A stretch of 64,000 nucleotides of DNA, taken from contig CAYGOC010000005.1 of the NCBI GenBank assembly GCA_964351495.1, positions 32,653 through 96,652 of the forward strand, given 5' to 3'. The notes beneath the pieces are model-generated. The model was given only the letters and a program-made list of their open reading frames with translations. It did no database searches and was not told the DNA's origin. Position numbers and translations under genes: made by a program. This stretch comes from CAYGOC01 sp964351495 (GTDB lineage Bacteria; Chlamydiota; Chlamydiia; Chlamydiales; SM23-39). Of this stretch, positions 49,510 through 57,871 are shown in pieces. Each line of letters starts with the position of its first letter. Position 1 is the first letter of the stretch.

Positions 49510-50352
49510 ATGTATGATTTCAAAAAAATAGCCTCTAAACCCATGCCGGAAGATGGGGAGTCTTTACAAGAATATAAAAAAAGAATGGAAACGCTAGAGT
49601 CTTTTCAAGAAGATCCTGAATCTTTTTTTACAAGAAAGGGATTTGAACCTCCCTTTCCTATGCAAGAAAAAATAGCAGGATATGATTGGGATTGGGCTGC
49701 GAAGTTATTAGAGCAAATATTTGATTTTTCTCCCCGGTTTTTACCTGCTTTTTATTCCAATAAAAAACTATTTTTCTGGCAAGGAGCGCAAACTTGGATT
49801 TTAGGCAAGGAGCGCTTTTTTTTGCTGCAGATCCGAAACAATTTTAAGAAGGGCAGCCACCTTTTTTATTCTAGAGAAGAGGTTTTAGCTCATGAAGCAG
49901 TTCATGCTTTTCGCTATACGAGAAAAGACTCTTTTTTCGAGGAGATTTTCGCCTATCTTACCTCTACCTCTTCTTTTCGTAGAATGTGGGGACCTTTGTG
50001 GCAAAAAAATGGGGAAATTATTTTTTTGATGATCACTTCTATGGTTCCCTTTTTGCTATTTCCTGTTTCTCCTTTTTTAGGGTTGTTATGTCTTTCCTCT
50101 TTTTTCTTGTTTTTAGGATTTTCTGTATTTCGTCTCAGCTTATATAGAAAAATTTTCAAACGGGCTTATGGGGTGCTTCAAAAAGGGGTTTTAAAAAAGC
50201 ATATTTTTCCTATTTTGATCCGTTTAGAAGGGGACGAGATAAAGGAGATAGCCAAGTCTACCTGGGAAGAAGTGAGGCAAAAAGGGGAAAAAAGAAAAGA
50301 ATCCTCTTTAAGGTGGAAAAGTATAGTAGAGGCTTATTTTCCTAGAAAATAG
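49510..50352 (+). CDS. membrane protein with HEXXH zinc-protease motif, unknown family
   Basis: A 280-residue protein. The N-terminal 120 residues are soluble. LAHEAVHAFRY near residue 136 contains HEXXH, followed by a glutamate (EEIFAYL) about 20 residues later that could be the third zinc ligand, so a gluzincin-like metalloprotease is possible. Two or three hydrophobic segments follow (FLMITSMVPFLLFPV, LLCLSSFFLFLGFSVF), then a basic C-terminus. It probably sits in the inner membrane. I do not recognise a named family, and a chlamydia-restricted conserved protein is likely. GGTAGAG ribosome binding site. Confidence 0.72.
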   Translation: MYDFKKIASKPMPEDGESLQEYKKRMETLESFQEDPESFFTRKGFEPPFPMQEKIAGYDWDWAAKLLEQIFDFSPRFLPAFYSNKKLFFWQGAQTWILGKERFFLLQIRNNFKKGSHLFYSREEVLAHEAVHAFRYTRKDSFFEEIFAYLTSTSSFRRMWGPLWQKNGEIIFLMITSMVPFLLFPVSPFLGLLCLSSFFLFLGFSVFRLSLYRKIFKRAYGVLQKGVLKKHIFPILIRLEGDEIKEIAKSTWEEVRQKGEKRKESSLRWKSIVEAYFPRK

Positions 50353-50395
50353 GAGAAAAAGGTATAGTGGATAGAACTTTTAAGGAGACTACGGC

Positions 50396-51331
50396 ATGAC
50401 GGATTTAGTAGAGGTAGATAAGGAACAGATCGATACTCTTTCAAAAAAAATAGAGCTGTGTAGGGCTTTAGAAGAGGGGAATATCCTTTTTTTTCCGAAA
50501 ATTCCCTTTTCTTTTCCTAATGAAGATCTCTCCTTTTTACTAGAACAAAAGCAGACGGGTAAGAAAAAAAGCAAAAACATCGCTTTTAAACCTTCTCTAG
50601 ATAAGATTTCCAACCACTTAGGGGAAACAGAAGAAGAAAGAAAAAGGCTCCATGAGGTAATGCGCCGGTTTTCTCAAGGGGCTACTCTTTTTTTACAAGA
50701 TATCCTCGCTCCTTATACCTCTAAGTGGAGGCTTGACTATGCTAGTTTTCGTCCTTTTCAAGAAAAGGGGAGAAAGCTCCGTATTACAGCCAGAAATGAC
50801 CTTTTACATTTTGATGCTTTTCCTTCTAGACCTATGCATGGAGACCGGATCCTTCGGTTTTTTATCAATATCAACCCTTCTGAGTCTAGAAAATGGATAA
50901 CGGCCTCTTCTTTTAAAGAGGCTTTTGAGACTTTTTGGGATAAAAAGGAGATTTTCTTTCCCAAAGGCAGCCACCATTTTTCGGTAAAATGGAAAGAAAG
51001 GGTAAAAAGGCTTTGTAAGAAGATGGGGCTCCCGGTAACTATTCGCTCTCCTTATGATACATTTATGCTCCAGTTTCACCACTTTTTGAAACGAAATAAA
51101 AAGTTTCAACAAGAAGGAGAAAAAAAGAGCTGGGAGTTTCCTCCCTTTTCTTGCTGGGCTGTTTTTACCGATCAGGTAAGCCATGCAGCCTTAGAGGGAC
51201 AGTATGCTTTAGAACAAACCTTTTTAATTCCAAGAGAAGCCCTTTTAAATCCGGAGAAGGCCCCTATTTCTATTTTAGAAAGTTTTTCTAAAGAGGTGAT
51301 GACCTCTAGTTATGCAGCCTATCAAAAATAG
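50396..51331 (+). CDS. kdoO: Kdo 3-hydroxylase (Fe/2-oxoglutarate dioxygenase)
   Basis: A 311-residue protein resembling KdoO, which hydroxylates position 3 of Kdo in LPS inner core of Burkholderia and Yersinia. Seen are ALEEGNILFFPKIPF at the N-terminus, SFRPFQEKGRKL, the iron-binding HFDAFPSRP (HxD, about residues 139-141) in RNDLLHFDAFPSRPMHGD (given in part), and FFININPSESRKW. A distal His, probably in SHAALEGQYALEQTF, would complete the facial triad. The gene lies 43 bp after the HEXXH protein gene and overlaps the convergent rpoN by 26 bp. It implies oxygen-dependent remodelling of the LPS inner core. Confidence 0.83.
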   Translation: MTDLVEVDKEQIDTLSKKIELCRALEEGNILFFPKIPFSFPNEDLSFLLEQKQTGKKKSKNIAFKPSLDKISNHLGETEEERKRLHEVMRRFSQGATLFLQDILAPYTSKWRLDYASFRPFQEKGRKLRITARNDLLHFDAFPSRPMHGDRILRFFININPSESRKWITASSFKEAFETFWDKKEIFFPKGSHHFSVKWKERVKRLCKKMGLPVTIRSPYDTFMLQFHHFLKRNKKFQQEGEKKSWEFPPFSCWAVFTDQVSHAALEGQYALEQTFLIPREALLNPEKAPISILESFSKEVMTSSYAAYQK

Positions 51332-52568
51332 CTTTTCTTTTGTTTTGGGAAGGAATTTGTAAAAGAAGGCGATATTTTGCAATGGTTCTTCTAGATAAAA
51401 GAATCCCTTTTTCCTCCATTTTTTCAGAAAGCTCTCTGTCAGAAAGAGGGCTTTTTTTATCTTCTTTTTGTATGAGCTGGGAAAGGATCTCTTTTGCTTC
51501 TTTTTCTGAAACCTCTTTGTTTTGGGGCAAAGAGCAGGAAAGGAGGTTTTTTAGAAATAGCACCCCTTTTTCTGTTTCTATGGTTTTTTCTCTTATAGCT
51601 CTGGAGACGGTAGAGGGATGCAGGTGTAAATTTTCTGCGATGTTTTCAATGGTAAGGGGTTTTAATTTTTCATTTTCTTCCAGAAACTCTTTTTGAAAAG
51701 AGACGATATAAGAGCCAATTTTTTCTAGGGTCTCTTTTCTTTTATGGAGGGCTTTTAAGAAAAAAAGGCCCTCTTTGTGAAAGGTATAAAGTTGTTTTTT
51801 CTCTTCTTCTTTTTCTGTTTTTATCTGAAGGTATTCCTGTTTCCAAGATATAGAGGGGATGTTTTCTTGGTACGTTACTTTTCCTCCTTTTTCTAGTTTT
51901 AGGTCTACTATTAAATGGGAGGAGAAAGAGGGATTAAAAGAAGAGGCAGGAGCGAAGCTCAAGGGTCTAATCTCTTTTTTTATTATAGAAAAGAGTTTTT
52001 TCTGAGAGAGTCGTAGTTTTTTTTCCAAAAAAGAAAAGTTTGCTTGAAACAGGAAAGAAAAATAGTCCCTTATTATCTGATAGGCTAAAGAGCTTTGTTT
52101 CTTTTTTTCTTCTAGCTGTAAAAGAAGGCATTCCTGCACGTCTTTGGCAAAAGAACCAACAGGATCAAAGGTTTTTAAGATAGATAAAATGGTTTCTACC
52201 TCTTTTGGGCGGAAGTTAAAATGTTTCGCAAACTCGTTTATTTCTTCTACAAAAAACCCCTCTTTTGTCAAACTACCGATGATTGTTTGTGCTATTTTAT
52301 AAGAAGCGGGAGTCTTAAAAAAACTTTTTGCCTTAGATAGCATGTGCTCTTGAAAAGAAGGGAAATAAGGGGCCTGTAGAATTTTTGCCTCTTCTTTTCT
52401 TTCTGATTTAAAGGAGGGTATTTCTAAGAGGGGGTTTTTCTCTATTTCTTGCAGAACCCATTCTTGAAGTTCTAAAGCATTCATTTGGAGTACATGAAGC
52501 ATTTTCTGCATTTGAAGAGAGCCAAATATATTTTGTGTAACACTGGTTTGATGTTGGGGAGTTGTCAT
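51306..52568 (-). CDS. rpoN: RNA polymerase sigma-54 factor
   Basis: A 420-residue sigma-54. The N-terminal region I is Gln/Leu rich (LQMQKMLHVLQMNALELQEWVLQ), followed by a core-binding region, a helix-turn-helix (LHLHPSTVSRAIRE), and the RpoN box at the C-terminus with SRRTIAKYRLLLQIPSQNKR (about residues 397-416), in the expected ARRTVAKYRE-like form. It needs an AAA+ activator, not found in this window, to open promoters. In Chlamydia sigma-54 works with CtcB/CtcC late in development. It diverges from the GT9 gene and overlaps kdoO by 26 bp. Confidence 0.95.
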   Translation of the reverse strand: MTTPQHQTSVTQNIFGSLQMQKMLHVLQMNALELQEWVLQEIEKNPLLEIPSFKSERKEEAKILQAPYFPSFQEHMLSKAKSFFKTPASYKIAQTIIGSLTKEGFFVEEINEFAKHFNFRPKEVETILSILKTFDPVGSFAKDVQECLLLQLEEKKKQSSLAYQIIRDYFSFLFQANFSFLEKKLRLSQKKLFSIIKKEIRPLSFAPASSFNPSFSSHLIVDLKLEKGGKVTYQENIPSISWKQEYLQIKTEKEEEKKQLYTFHKEGLFFLKALHKRKETLEKIGSYIVSFQKEFLEENEKLKPLTIENIAENLHLHPSTVSRAIREKTIETEKGVLFLKNLLSCSLPQNKEVSEKEAKEILSQLIQKEDKKSPLSDRELSEKMEEKGILLSRRTIAKYRLLLQIPSQNKRKAIFDRLHN

Positions 52569-52642
52569 ATCTTATCTCCTATTATTTTTGGTTTAGAAGG
52601 GAGGAGTATTTTTTCCCAACAAAATGTTTCAAAAAGGAGCTT

Positions 52643-53608
52643 ATGAGTTTGAAATCTGCTGTATTTTGTCATAGTGGACTAGGAGATGGAATTATCTCTT
52701 TGACGGTCTCGAACAATTTTCATCAAAATGGGTGGGAGGTTACAACCTATCATAATGGGCTCTCTAGCCTTCAAAGTTGGTTTCCACATCTTGAGGTGAA
52801 AAATTATCCAAGTCTTTCAGAAAAAGAGAAGATTTTAGAAACCTTTGATCAGATTGTGTTGTTTCATAACGATAGTAATCTTTTTGTTCTTGAAATGATC
52901 GAAATGGGAAAGAAAAGATATCCGGAAAAAGTGAAAGTAATCTACCCGTATCCCAGTAAAGGGATTTATCAGAGACCTTATTATAAAGACTCCTTTCTGG
53001 ATCCTACAAAGCCGCTTCTTACAGGGTTAATTCAGTTTTGTAAAGAGAGCCTTTCTTTAGAAAAAATCACCTTAGAAAATGGCTTTATAGCTCCTTTACA
53101 TCTAATCCACAGAAAACATAAAAAAAGGGTCGCTTTACATGTAAACAGTTCCCGAGAAGGAAAAAACTGGCCCATCCATAAGTATGTAAAGCTTGCTTTA
53201 CATTTAAAAAACAACGGTTTTGATCCTATTTTTATTACCGGTTCCAAAAAAGATAGAGAGGCTTATCTTTGGTTGGAAGAGCAGGGGTGGGAAGTTCCCC
53301 TTTTTGCTAGTTTATCGGAGCTTGCTTCGTATCTTTATGAAGTGGAATTTTTCGTGGGAAACGATTCAGGTTTAGGACATTTAGCTTCTTGTTTAAAAAT
53401 ACCTACGCTTACGATTAGTCGAAGAAAAAGGGTAGCTAGGTTCTGGAAACCTAGCTGGACTTTTTCTAAACTAGTCTGCCCTTACTCTTGGATACCCAAC
53501 TTAGGGGGCTTTCGACTTAGAGACAGAAAATGGAAAGCTTTTATTTCTACGAGAAGGGTTTTAAAGACCTTTTGTAAACTAGTACAAGAAGAATCTCTTT
53601 TAGGATAA
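52643..53608 (+). CDS. GT9-family (heptosyltransferase-like) glycosyltransferase
   Basis: The protein, 321 residues from ATG 52643 (AAGGAG just upstream), is GT9-like: SGLGDGIISLTVSNNF near the N-terminus, VALHVNSSREGKNWPIHKYV, FITGSKKDREA and FVGNDSGLGHLASCL (donor-site loop). The family transfers heptose to LPS core. The first residues upstream (from 52562) are not homologous and lack a ribosome binding site. It is isolated from the main glycan locus by about 6 kb and by topA, kdoO and rpoN, so it is probably a core-sugar transferase. Confidence 0.8.
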   Translation: MSLKSAVFCHSGLGDGIISLTVSNNFHQNGWEVTTYHNGLSSLQSWFPHLEVKNYPSLSEKEKILETFDQIVLFHNDSNLFVLEMIEMGKKRYPEKVKVIYPYPSKGIYQRPYYKDSFLDPTKPLLTGLIQFCKESLSLEKITLENGFIAPLHLIHRKHKKRVALHVNSSREGKNWPIHKYVKLALHLKNNGFDPIFITGSKKDREAYLWLEEQGWEVPLFASLSELASYLYEVEFFVGNDSGLGHLASCLKIPTLTISRRKRVARFWKPSWTFSKLVCPYSWIPNLGGFRLRDRKWKAFISTRRVLKTFCKLVQEESLLG

Positions 53609-53640
53609 AAACCCTTCATTCAAAGACCCTGAAAGAGATC

Positions 53641-55746
53641 TTAAAAAGCGCTTAATTTGGCATATTTTGCCACTAAGGATCTACGTGTTTGGCTTTTTAA
53701 GAAAAAGACATCGTAGGTAGTTCCATAAGAAGTGTGGTAGACTTTCTGGATGACCCCTTCTCCAAATTCTGCATGTCTAACTTTACTTCCTGCTTGAAAA
53801 GTAGCTTCCTCTTGTTTTTGAGAAAAAGAGAAGCTATTTTCTCTTTTTACCGGGAAAGAGCTCTTTTTTTGGCTTTCTTTTTGTATGTGCTCTTCGGGAA
53901 GCTCTTCTAAAAAACGAGAAGGGTGCATGATTCTAGGAGAACCCCAAATGTATCGATATACGCAAGAACAAAGATAGAGGTATTTTTTGGCCCTCGTGAT
54001 CCCTACGTAAAAAAGCCTTCGTTCCTCTTCTAGCTGGGAAGGGTCTTCTTTAGAGTTTATGTGAGGCAAAAGATCTTCTTCTAAACCAGCTATAAAGACT
54101 GCTTCAAATTCGAGTCCTTTACTATTGTGTAGCGTCATAAGCTTTATGCCGGAGCTATTTTTTTCTACTTTAGTTTGTAAAGAGATCTCTTCTAAAAAAT
54201 CTACTAAAGAACCTTCTTCGTTTGTTTCTTGCCACTCTGCCGCTTTTGATAAAAGTGCTTCTATGTTTTCTTTCCTTTCTTGGTAGGTTTCTTCTTCTTG
54301 TTTTAGGTAAGAAAAATAGGCGCTTTCTTGCAAGATAGCTTCCAAAATAAAAAGAACCTGGGACTCTTTTTTCTCTTGGAGTTTTCTAATGAGAAAGAGG
54401 TAGTTTTGTAGAGAGTCTTTTTGAGGCTTACTGATGGGTAGGGTGGATAAATTCGTTTCACAAAAAGAAAGAATGGACTCTTTTTTTTCTTGAGCAAGGT
54501 GGATAATTTTTTGCAGGCTCGTTTTTCCGATCCCTTTTTGGCTGACAAAAAGGGTTCTGGTAAAGGAGATTATATCAGAAGAAGAAAGAATCATTTTAGC
54601 AAAGGATAAAACATCTTTGATCTCTTTTCTTTGATAAAAAGAGATCCCTCCGATGATTTGATAGGGGATATTTTTCGAGAGTAAAAGATCTTCAAAAATA
54701 CGAGACTGTGCATTGGTTCTATAAAAAATCACCATCTCTTCTAAAGGCACTTGTTTTTCTTTTTGTAGAAAAGAGATTTTTTCAAAAAGATAGGAAGTTT
54801 CCTCTCTTTCATTGGGAGCATAAAAAAGAGAGATTTTTTCTCCTTCTCCCAAAGCACTCCAAAGATTTTTTTCAAATCGATCTGGGTTGTGCGATATAAG
54901 TCCGTTTGCCGCTTGCAGGATATGATCCGTGCTTCTGTAATTTTGCTCTAAAGCCAAAATAGAAGCTCCTTCAAAATCAGAAGAAAACCGCAAAATGTTT
55001 TGATATTTAGCGCCTCTCCAAGAATAGATAGACTGATCCGGATCTCCTACTGCGAAAAGATTTTTATGGGAAGAGACTAAAAGTTTCGTTAAGATGTACT
55101 GAGCGTGATTAGTATCTTGATATTCGTCGATTAAAATAAAAAGCCATCTATTTTGGTAGGTATGTAGAATGTTTTTATCATTTTGCAAAAGTTGTACCGT
55201 AAGATACAAAAGGTCATCGAAATCTACTGCGTTACACTCTTTGAGTCTTTCTTGGTACAAAGCATAGATTTGATAGAAAGAGGGGGTAGAGTCCTTTTCT
55301 AAAATCTCTTCCGGTTTTAGCAAATCGTTTTTGCAAGAAGAGATTTTTCCTTTCAAAGATTTTACCATCCCTTTTTCTTCTTTTATCTTTAAAGATTCCA
55401 AACAAGTTTTTAAAAGTTTTTGGCTATCTTCTTCATCGTAGATCGTGAAGTTGGGTAAGTATCCTAAAAAAGAGATTGATTCCCGTAAAATACGGGCTCC
55501 TAAGCTGTGAAAAGTGCAGGTGAGAACCTTTTTTCCTGTAAGAGAAGAGACTCGTTTTTTCATCTCTTCTGCTGCTTTATTGGTAAACGTTACAGCCAAG
55601 ATGTCTTCTGGTAAAACACCTTTTTGTAAAAGATGGGCAATTCTATGAGTTACAATTCTAGTTTTACCGGAACCTGCTCCTGCTAATACAAGAAGAGGGC
55701 CTTCTATATGTTCTACTGCTTTTTGCTGTTCTGCGTTTAAAGACAT
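53641..55746 (-). CDS. uvrD: UvrD/PcrA/Rep-family DNA helicase
   Basis: A 701-residue superfamily 1A helicase: Walker A LAGAGSGKTR (residues 21-30), motif Ia TFTNKAAEEM, Walker B LIDEYQDTN (about 207), motif III QSIYSWRGA, motif IV EQNYRST, motif V MTLHNSKGLEFEAVF and motif VI RLFYVGITRA. The C-terminal segment ends in a PcrA/UvrD-like VxHxxFGxGxV tail (VRHAEFGEGVI), which resembles the UvrD Tudor domain. It unwinds DNA in excision and mismatch repair and clears stalled complexes. It is monocistronic and converges with the GT9 gene across 32 bp. Confidence 0.93.
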   Translation of the reverse strand: MSLNAEQQKAVEHIEGPLLVLAGAGSGKTRIVTHRIAHLLQKGVLPEDILAVTFTNKAAEEMKKRVSSLTGKKVLTCTFHSLGARILRESISFLGYLPNFTIYDEEDSQKLLKTCLESLKIKEEKGMVKSLKGKISSCKNDLLKPEEILEKDSTPSFYQIYALYQERLKECNAVDFDDLLYLTVQLLQNDKNILHTYQNRWLFILIDEYQDTNHAQYILTKLLVSSHKNLFAVGDPDQSIYSWRGAKYQNILRFSSDFEGASILALEQNYRSTDHILQAANGLISHNPDRFEKNLWSALGEGEKISLFYAPNEREETSYLFEKISFLQKEKQVPLEEMVIFYRTNAQSRIFEDLLLSKNIPYQIIGGISFYQRKEIKDVLSFAKMILSSSDIISFTRTLFVSQKGIGKTSLQKIIHLAQEKKESILSFCETNLSTLPISKPQKDSLQNYLFLIRKLQEKKESQVLFILEAILQESAYFSYLKQEEETYQERKENIEALLSKAAEWQETNEEGSLVDFLEEISLQTKVEKNSSGIKLMTLHNSKGLEFEAVFIAGLEEDLLPHINSKEDPSQLEEERRLFYVGITRAKKYLYLCSCVYRYIWGSPRIMHPSRFLEELPEEHIQKESQKKSSFPVKRENSFSFSQKQEEATFQAGSKVRHAEFGEGVIQKVYHTSYGTTYDVFFLKSQTRRSLVAKYAKLSAF

Positions 55747-55854
55747 AAGGTAGAGCTATCCTAACAAGGCTGGGTAGTTTTTTTAAAGAAAGTAAAAAGT
55801 TTTTTGACAAAAAAAAAGGGGTTTTCTTGGTGTTTTTCATAGAGTTTTGCTAAA

Positions 55855-57861
55855 GTGGACGCACTTTTATTTTTCCAAGAGGAAATTACGTCATCTTCTA
55901 CAACTGCTTTTCCAGGAGCTGTTCCAGAAACTGCTTACACCTATCAAGAAACAGGGCTTTTTTCTATAGTTCCTGATTTAGATGGGCTTCAAAAACCTGT
56001 TTACTATATGGGTAAACTTTTAGAAGTAGTAGGACATATCTTAGAGCATCCTTTTTGCAAAATAGGAACTATTTTTTTAAAAAACCTCTCCCCTTTAGCT
56101 TCTTTTAGAGAGCAAAATAGGGTTTGGGATGCAGCAGAGATTCTGGGAAAAATTTCTTTAACGGTACCTCTTTTTGCTGTAACTATAGCTGCAGCTATTC
56201 CTGCTTTTATAGGAAACTTTTCTTTAGCTTTGGGAGTGTGGCTTGCTAGATCTTCCAGAGAGTCTTCTACATTAGATCGGATAGAGTATGATTCTAGATA
56301 TTTTCCAAAAGAGATCCAAGTAAAAGAGCTCACGTACTTGAAAAATAAAGAAGGAGAAAAAAATCCTTTCAAGGTAGGGGTGGGGTGTTCCCATTACCAG
56401 CAAAGCTTTGATGAAAATTTTGCAGGAAATTCAGATTGGGGTGAAGCAAACCGAAAGTTCATAAAGGAAGGTAAGTTTGATGCAGGTCAAGCTTGTGGGG
56501 GAGGCTTTGATCCGGTTATGTTTTCCGATTTAGCTATTGAGAAACTAAAAATTTTAGGCGTTCGCACATTTCGCTTTTCTGTAGAGTGGGCCCATGTAGC
56601 AGAGCTGGATGAAAAAGGGAGCCCTGTATACGAAGCAGATGGAAAAACCCCTGTATTTAGAGAAGAAGCTTTAGAAGATTATAAAAATCTTTTGATAAAG
56701 CTAAAAGAGGCAGGTATTGATCCTTGCATTACTCTGCACCATTTTGTAACTCCTAAGGGGATATCGAATTTCAAAACAGAAGAAAGCAAGGCTGGTGAAA
56801 AAACAGTAGAGCCCTCTGACTTTGAAAAAGAAGAAACGATAGAGCACATGGTAGCTTATGCAAAAAAAGCCTATGACTCTTTGAAGGAAGCTGCAGGAGA
56901 CAAGGCAGAATGGATCACGATAAATGAGCCTGGGATCATTGCTTTTCAAGGATGGGGACTGGGAGAGTGGCCTCCTTTCAAGACCGGGCACTTAGGTGGA
57001 GCTCTTAGAGTTTTTAGAAACCTTATCGATTACCATAATCAAGTGTATGCATACATTAAGGAACAAAGTCCTAATGCAACAGCGGGGATGGTTCATCAGT
57101 CTCTGCTTTTTATTCCATATCGTACCTGGAATCCTATAGAGCGTCTGGTGGGTCATTTTATGAGCCTTGTAACAGATACCTTTTTTAAAGAGTATTTGAG
57201 AACGGGCGTTTTAGATATGTATTTTCCCCTTTTCGGGAGGGTGAGATATGATAAACCTTTTAGAAGTGGTACTCTTTATGTAAACGTGTATGTAAGGCCT
57301 CTTATTCCTATGGCCCCTTCTGAACACTGGAATACGAGAGAACCCGGATCACCAGCCTATTCTTATGAAGACCTTACCAACATGCCTTTTAGGGAAGATC
57401 CGGCAGCTTCTACCGCTGCTTTAAGAAGACTCTCTAGAGCAGTAAAAGAGGGCGCTTTCCCTAACAATGTGCAAAATATAGCCATTTCAGAAAATGGGCT
57501 AGCTTCAGAGAAACAAGAGCAGATAGAGCGGTTTTATTCTAGAGTATTTTACTGCTTAAATGAGTATGTGAAAGAAACCGGTACAGATGCAGCTCTTTTA
57601 CCTCTAGTTGAACTTCTTTGCTGGGCTCTTTCTGATAATTTTGAGTGGGGAGAAGGGTATGGAGAAAAGGATGGCTCTCACAAAATGCCCTTTGGTGTCT
57701 TTGCTTATGATAAGAGAGAGGCAATGGAAAAGATTAACAGTTTAGAGGATAAAACTCTTGAAAGGATAGCTGCAATTATAGAGGAGCAATTAATAGAAGG
57801 GGCTTCTGCGCAGCTTCTACGAGAGCTGGCACTTTATGTTAAACATTCAGCAGTAGTTTAG
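55855..57861 (+). CDS. GH1-family beta-glycosidase with N-terminal membrane extension
   Basis: A 668-residue protein from a GTG start. The catalytic part (about residues 175-645) is a glycoside hydrolase family 1 (beta/alpha)8 barrel: FRFSVEWAHV, TLHHFVTP, acid/base Glu in WITINEPG (about 358), YHNQVYAYI, nucleophile Glu in AISENGLAS (about 546) and a C-terminal SDNFEWGEGYG. The first roughly 170 residues are unusual for GH1 (normally about 450): an amphipathic leader, then hydrophobic segments (TVPLFAVTIAAAIPAFIG, LALGVWLA, about 108-145). A membrane-tethered form is likely. It may cleave beta-glycosides or host glycolipid-like substrates. No clear ribosome binding site before the GTG; start somewhat uncertain. 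Confidence 0.8.
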   Translation: MDALLFFQEEITSSSTTAFPGAVPETAYTYQETGLFSIVPDLDGLQKPVYYMGKLLEVVGHILEHPFCKIGTIFLKNLSPLASFREQNRVWDAAEILGKISLTVPLFAVTIAAAIPAFIGNFSLALGVWLARSSRESSTLDRIEYDSRYFPKEIQVKELTYLKNKEGEKNPFKVGVGCSHYQQSFDENFAGNSDWGEANRKFIKEGKFDAGQACGGGFDPVMFSDLAIEKLKILGVRTFRFSVEWAHVAELDEKGSPVYEADGKTPVFREEALEDYKNLLIKLKEAGIDPCITLHHFVTPKGISNFKTEESKAGEKTVEPSDFEKEETIEHMVAYAKKAYDSLKEAAGDKAEWITINEPGIIAFQGWGLGEWPPFKTGHLGGALRVFRNLIDYHNQVYAYIKEQSPNATAGMVHQSLLFIPYRTWNPIERLVGHFMSLVTDTFFKEYLRTGVLDMYFPLFGRVRYDKPFRSGTLYVNVYVRPLIPMAPSEHWNTREPGSPAYSYEDLTNMPFREDPAASTAALRRLSRAVKEGAFPNNVQNIAISENGLASEKQEQIERFYSRVFYCLNEYVKETGTDAALLPLVELLCWALSDNFEWGEGYGEKDGSHKMPFGVFAYDKREAMEKINSLEDKTLERIAAIIEEQLIEGASAQLLRELALYVKHSAVV

Positions 57862-57871
57862 CCTTAAAGTT

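Noticed and set aside
55804..55809. Perfect TTGACA as -35 of the GH1 gene
   Set aside because: No acceptable -10 hexamer lies 15-19 bp downstream, so it is not counted as a promoter.
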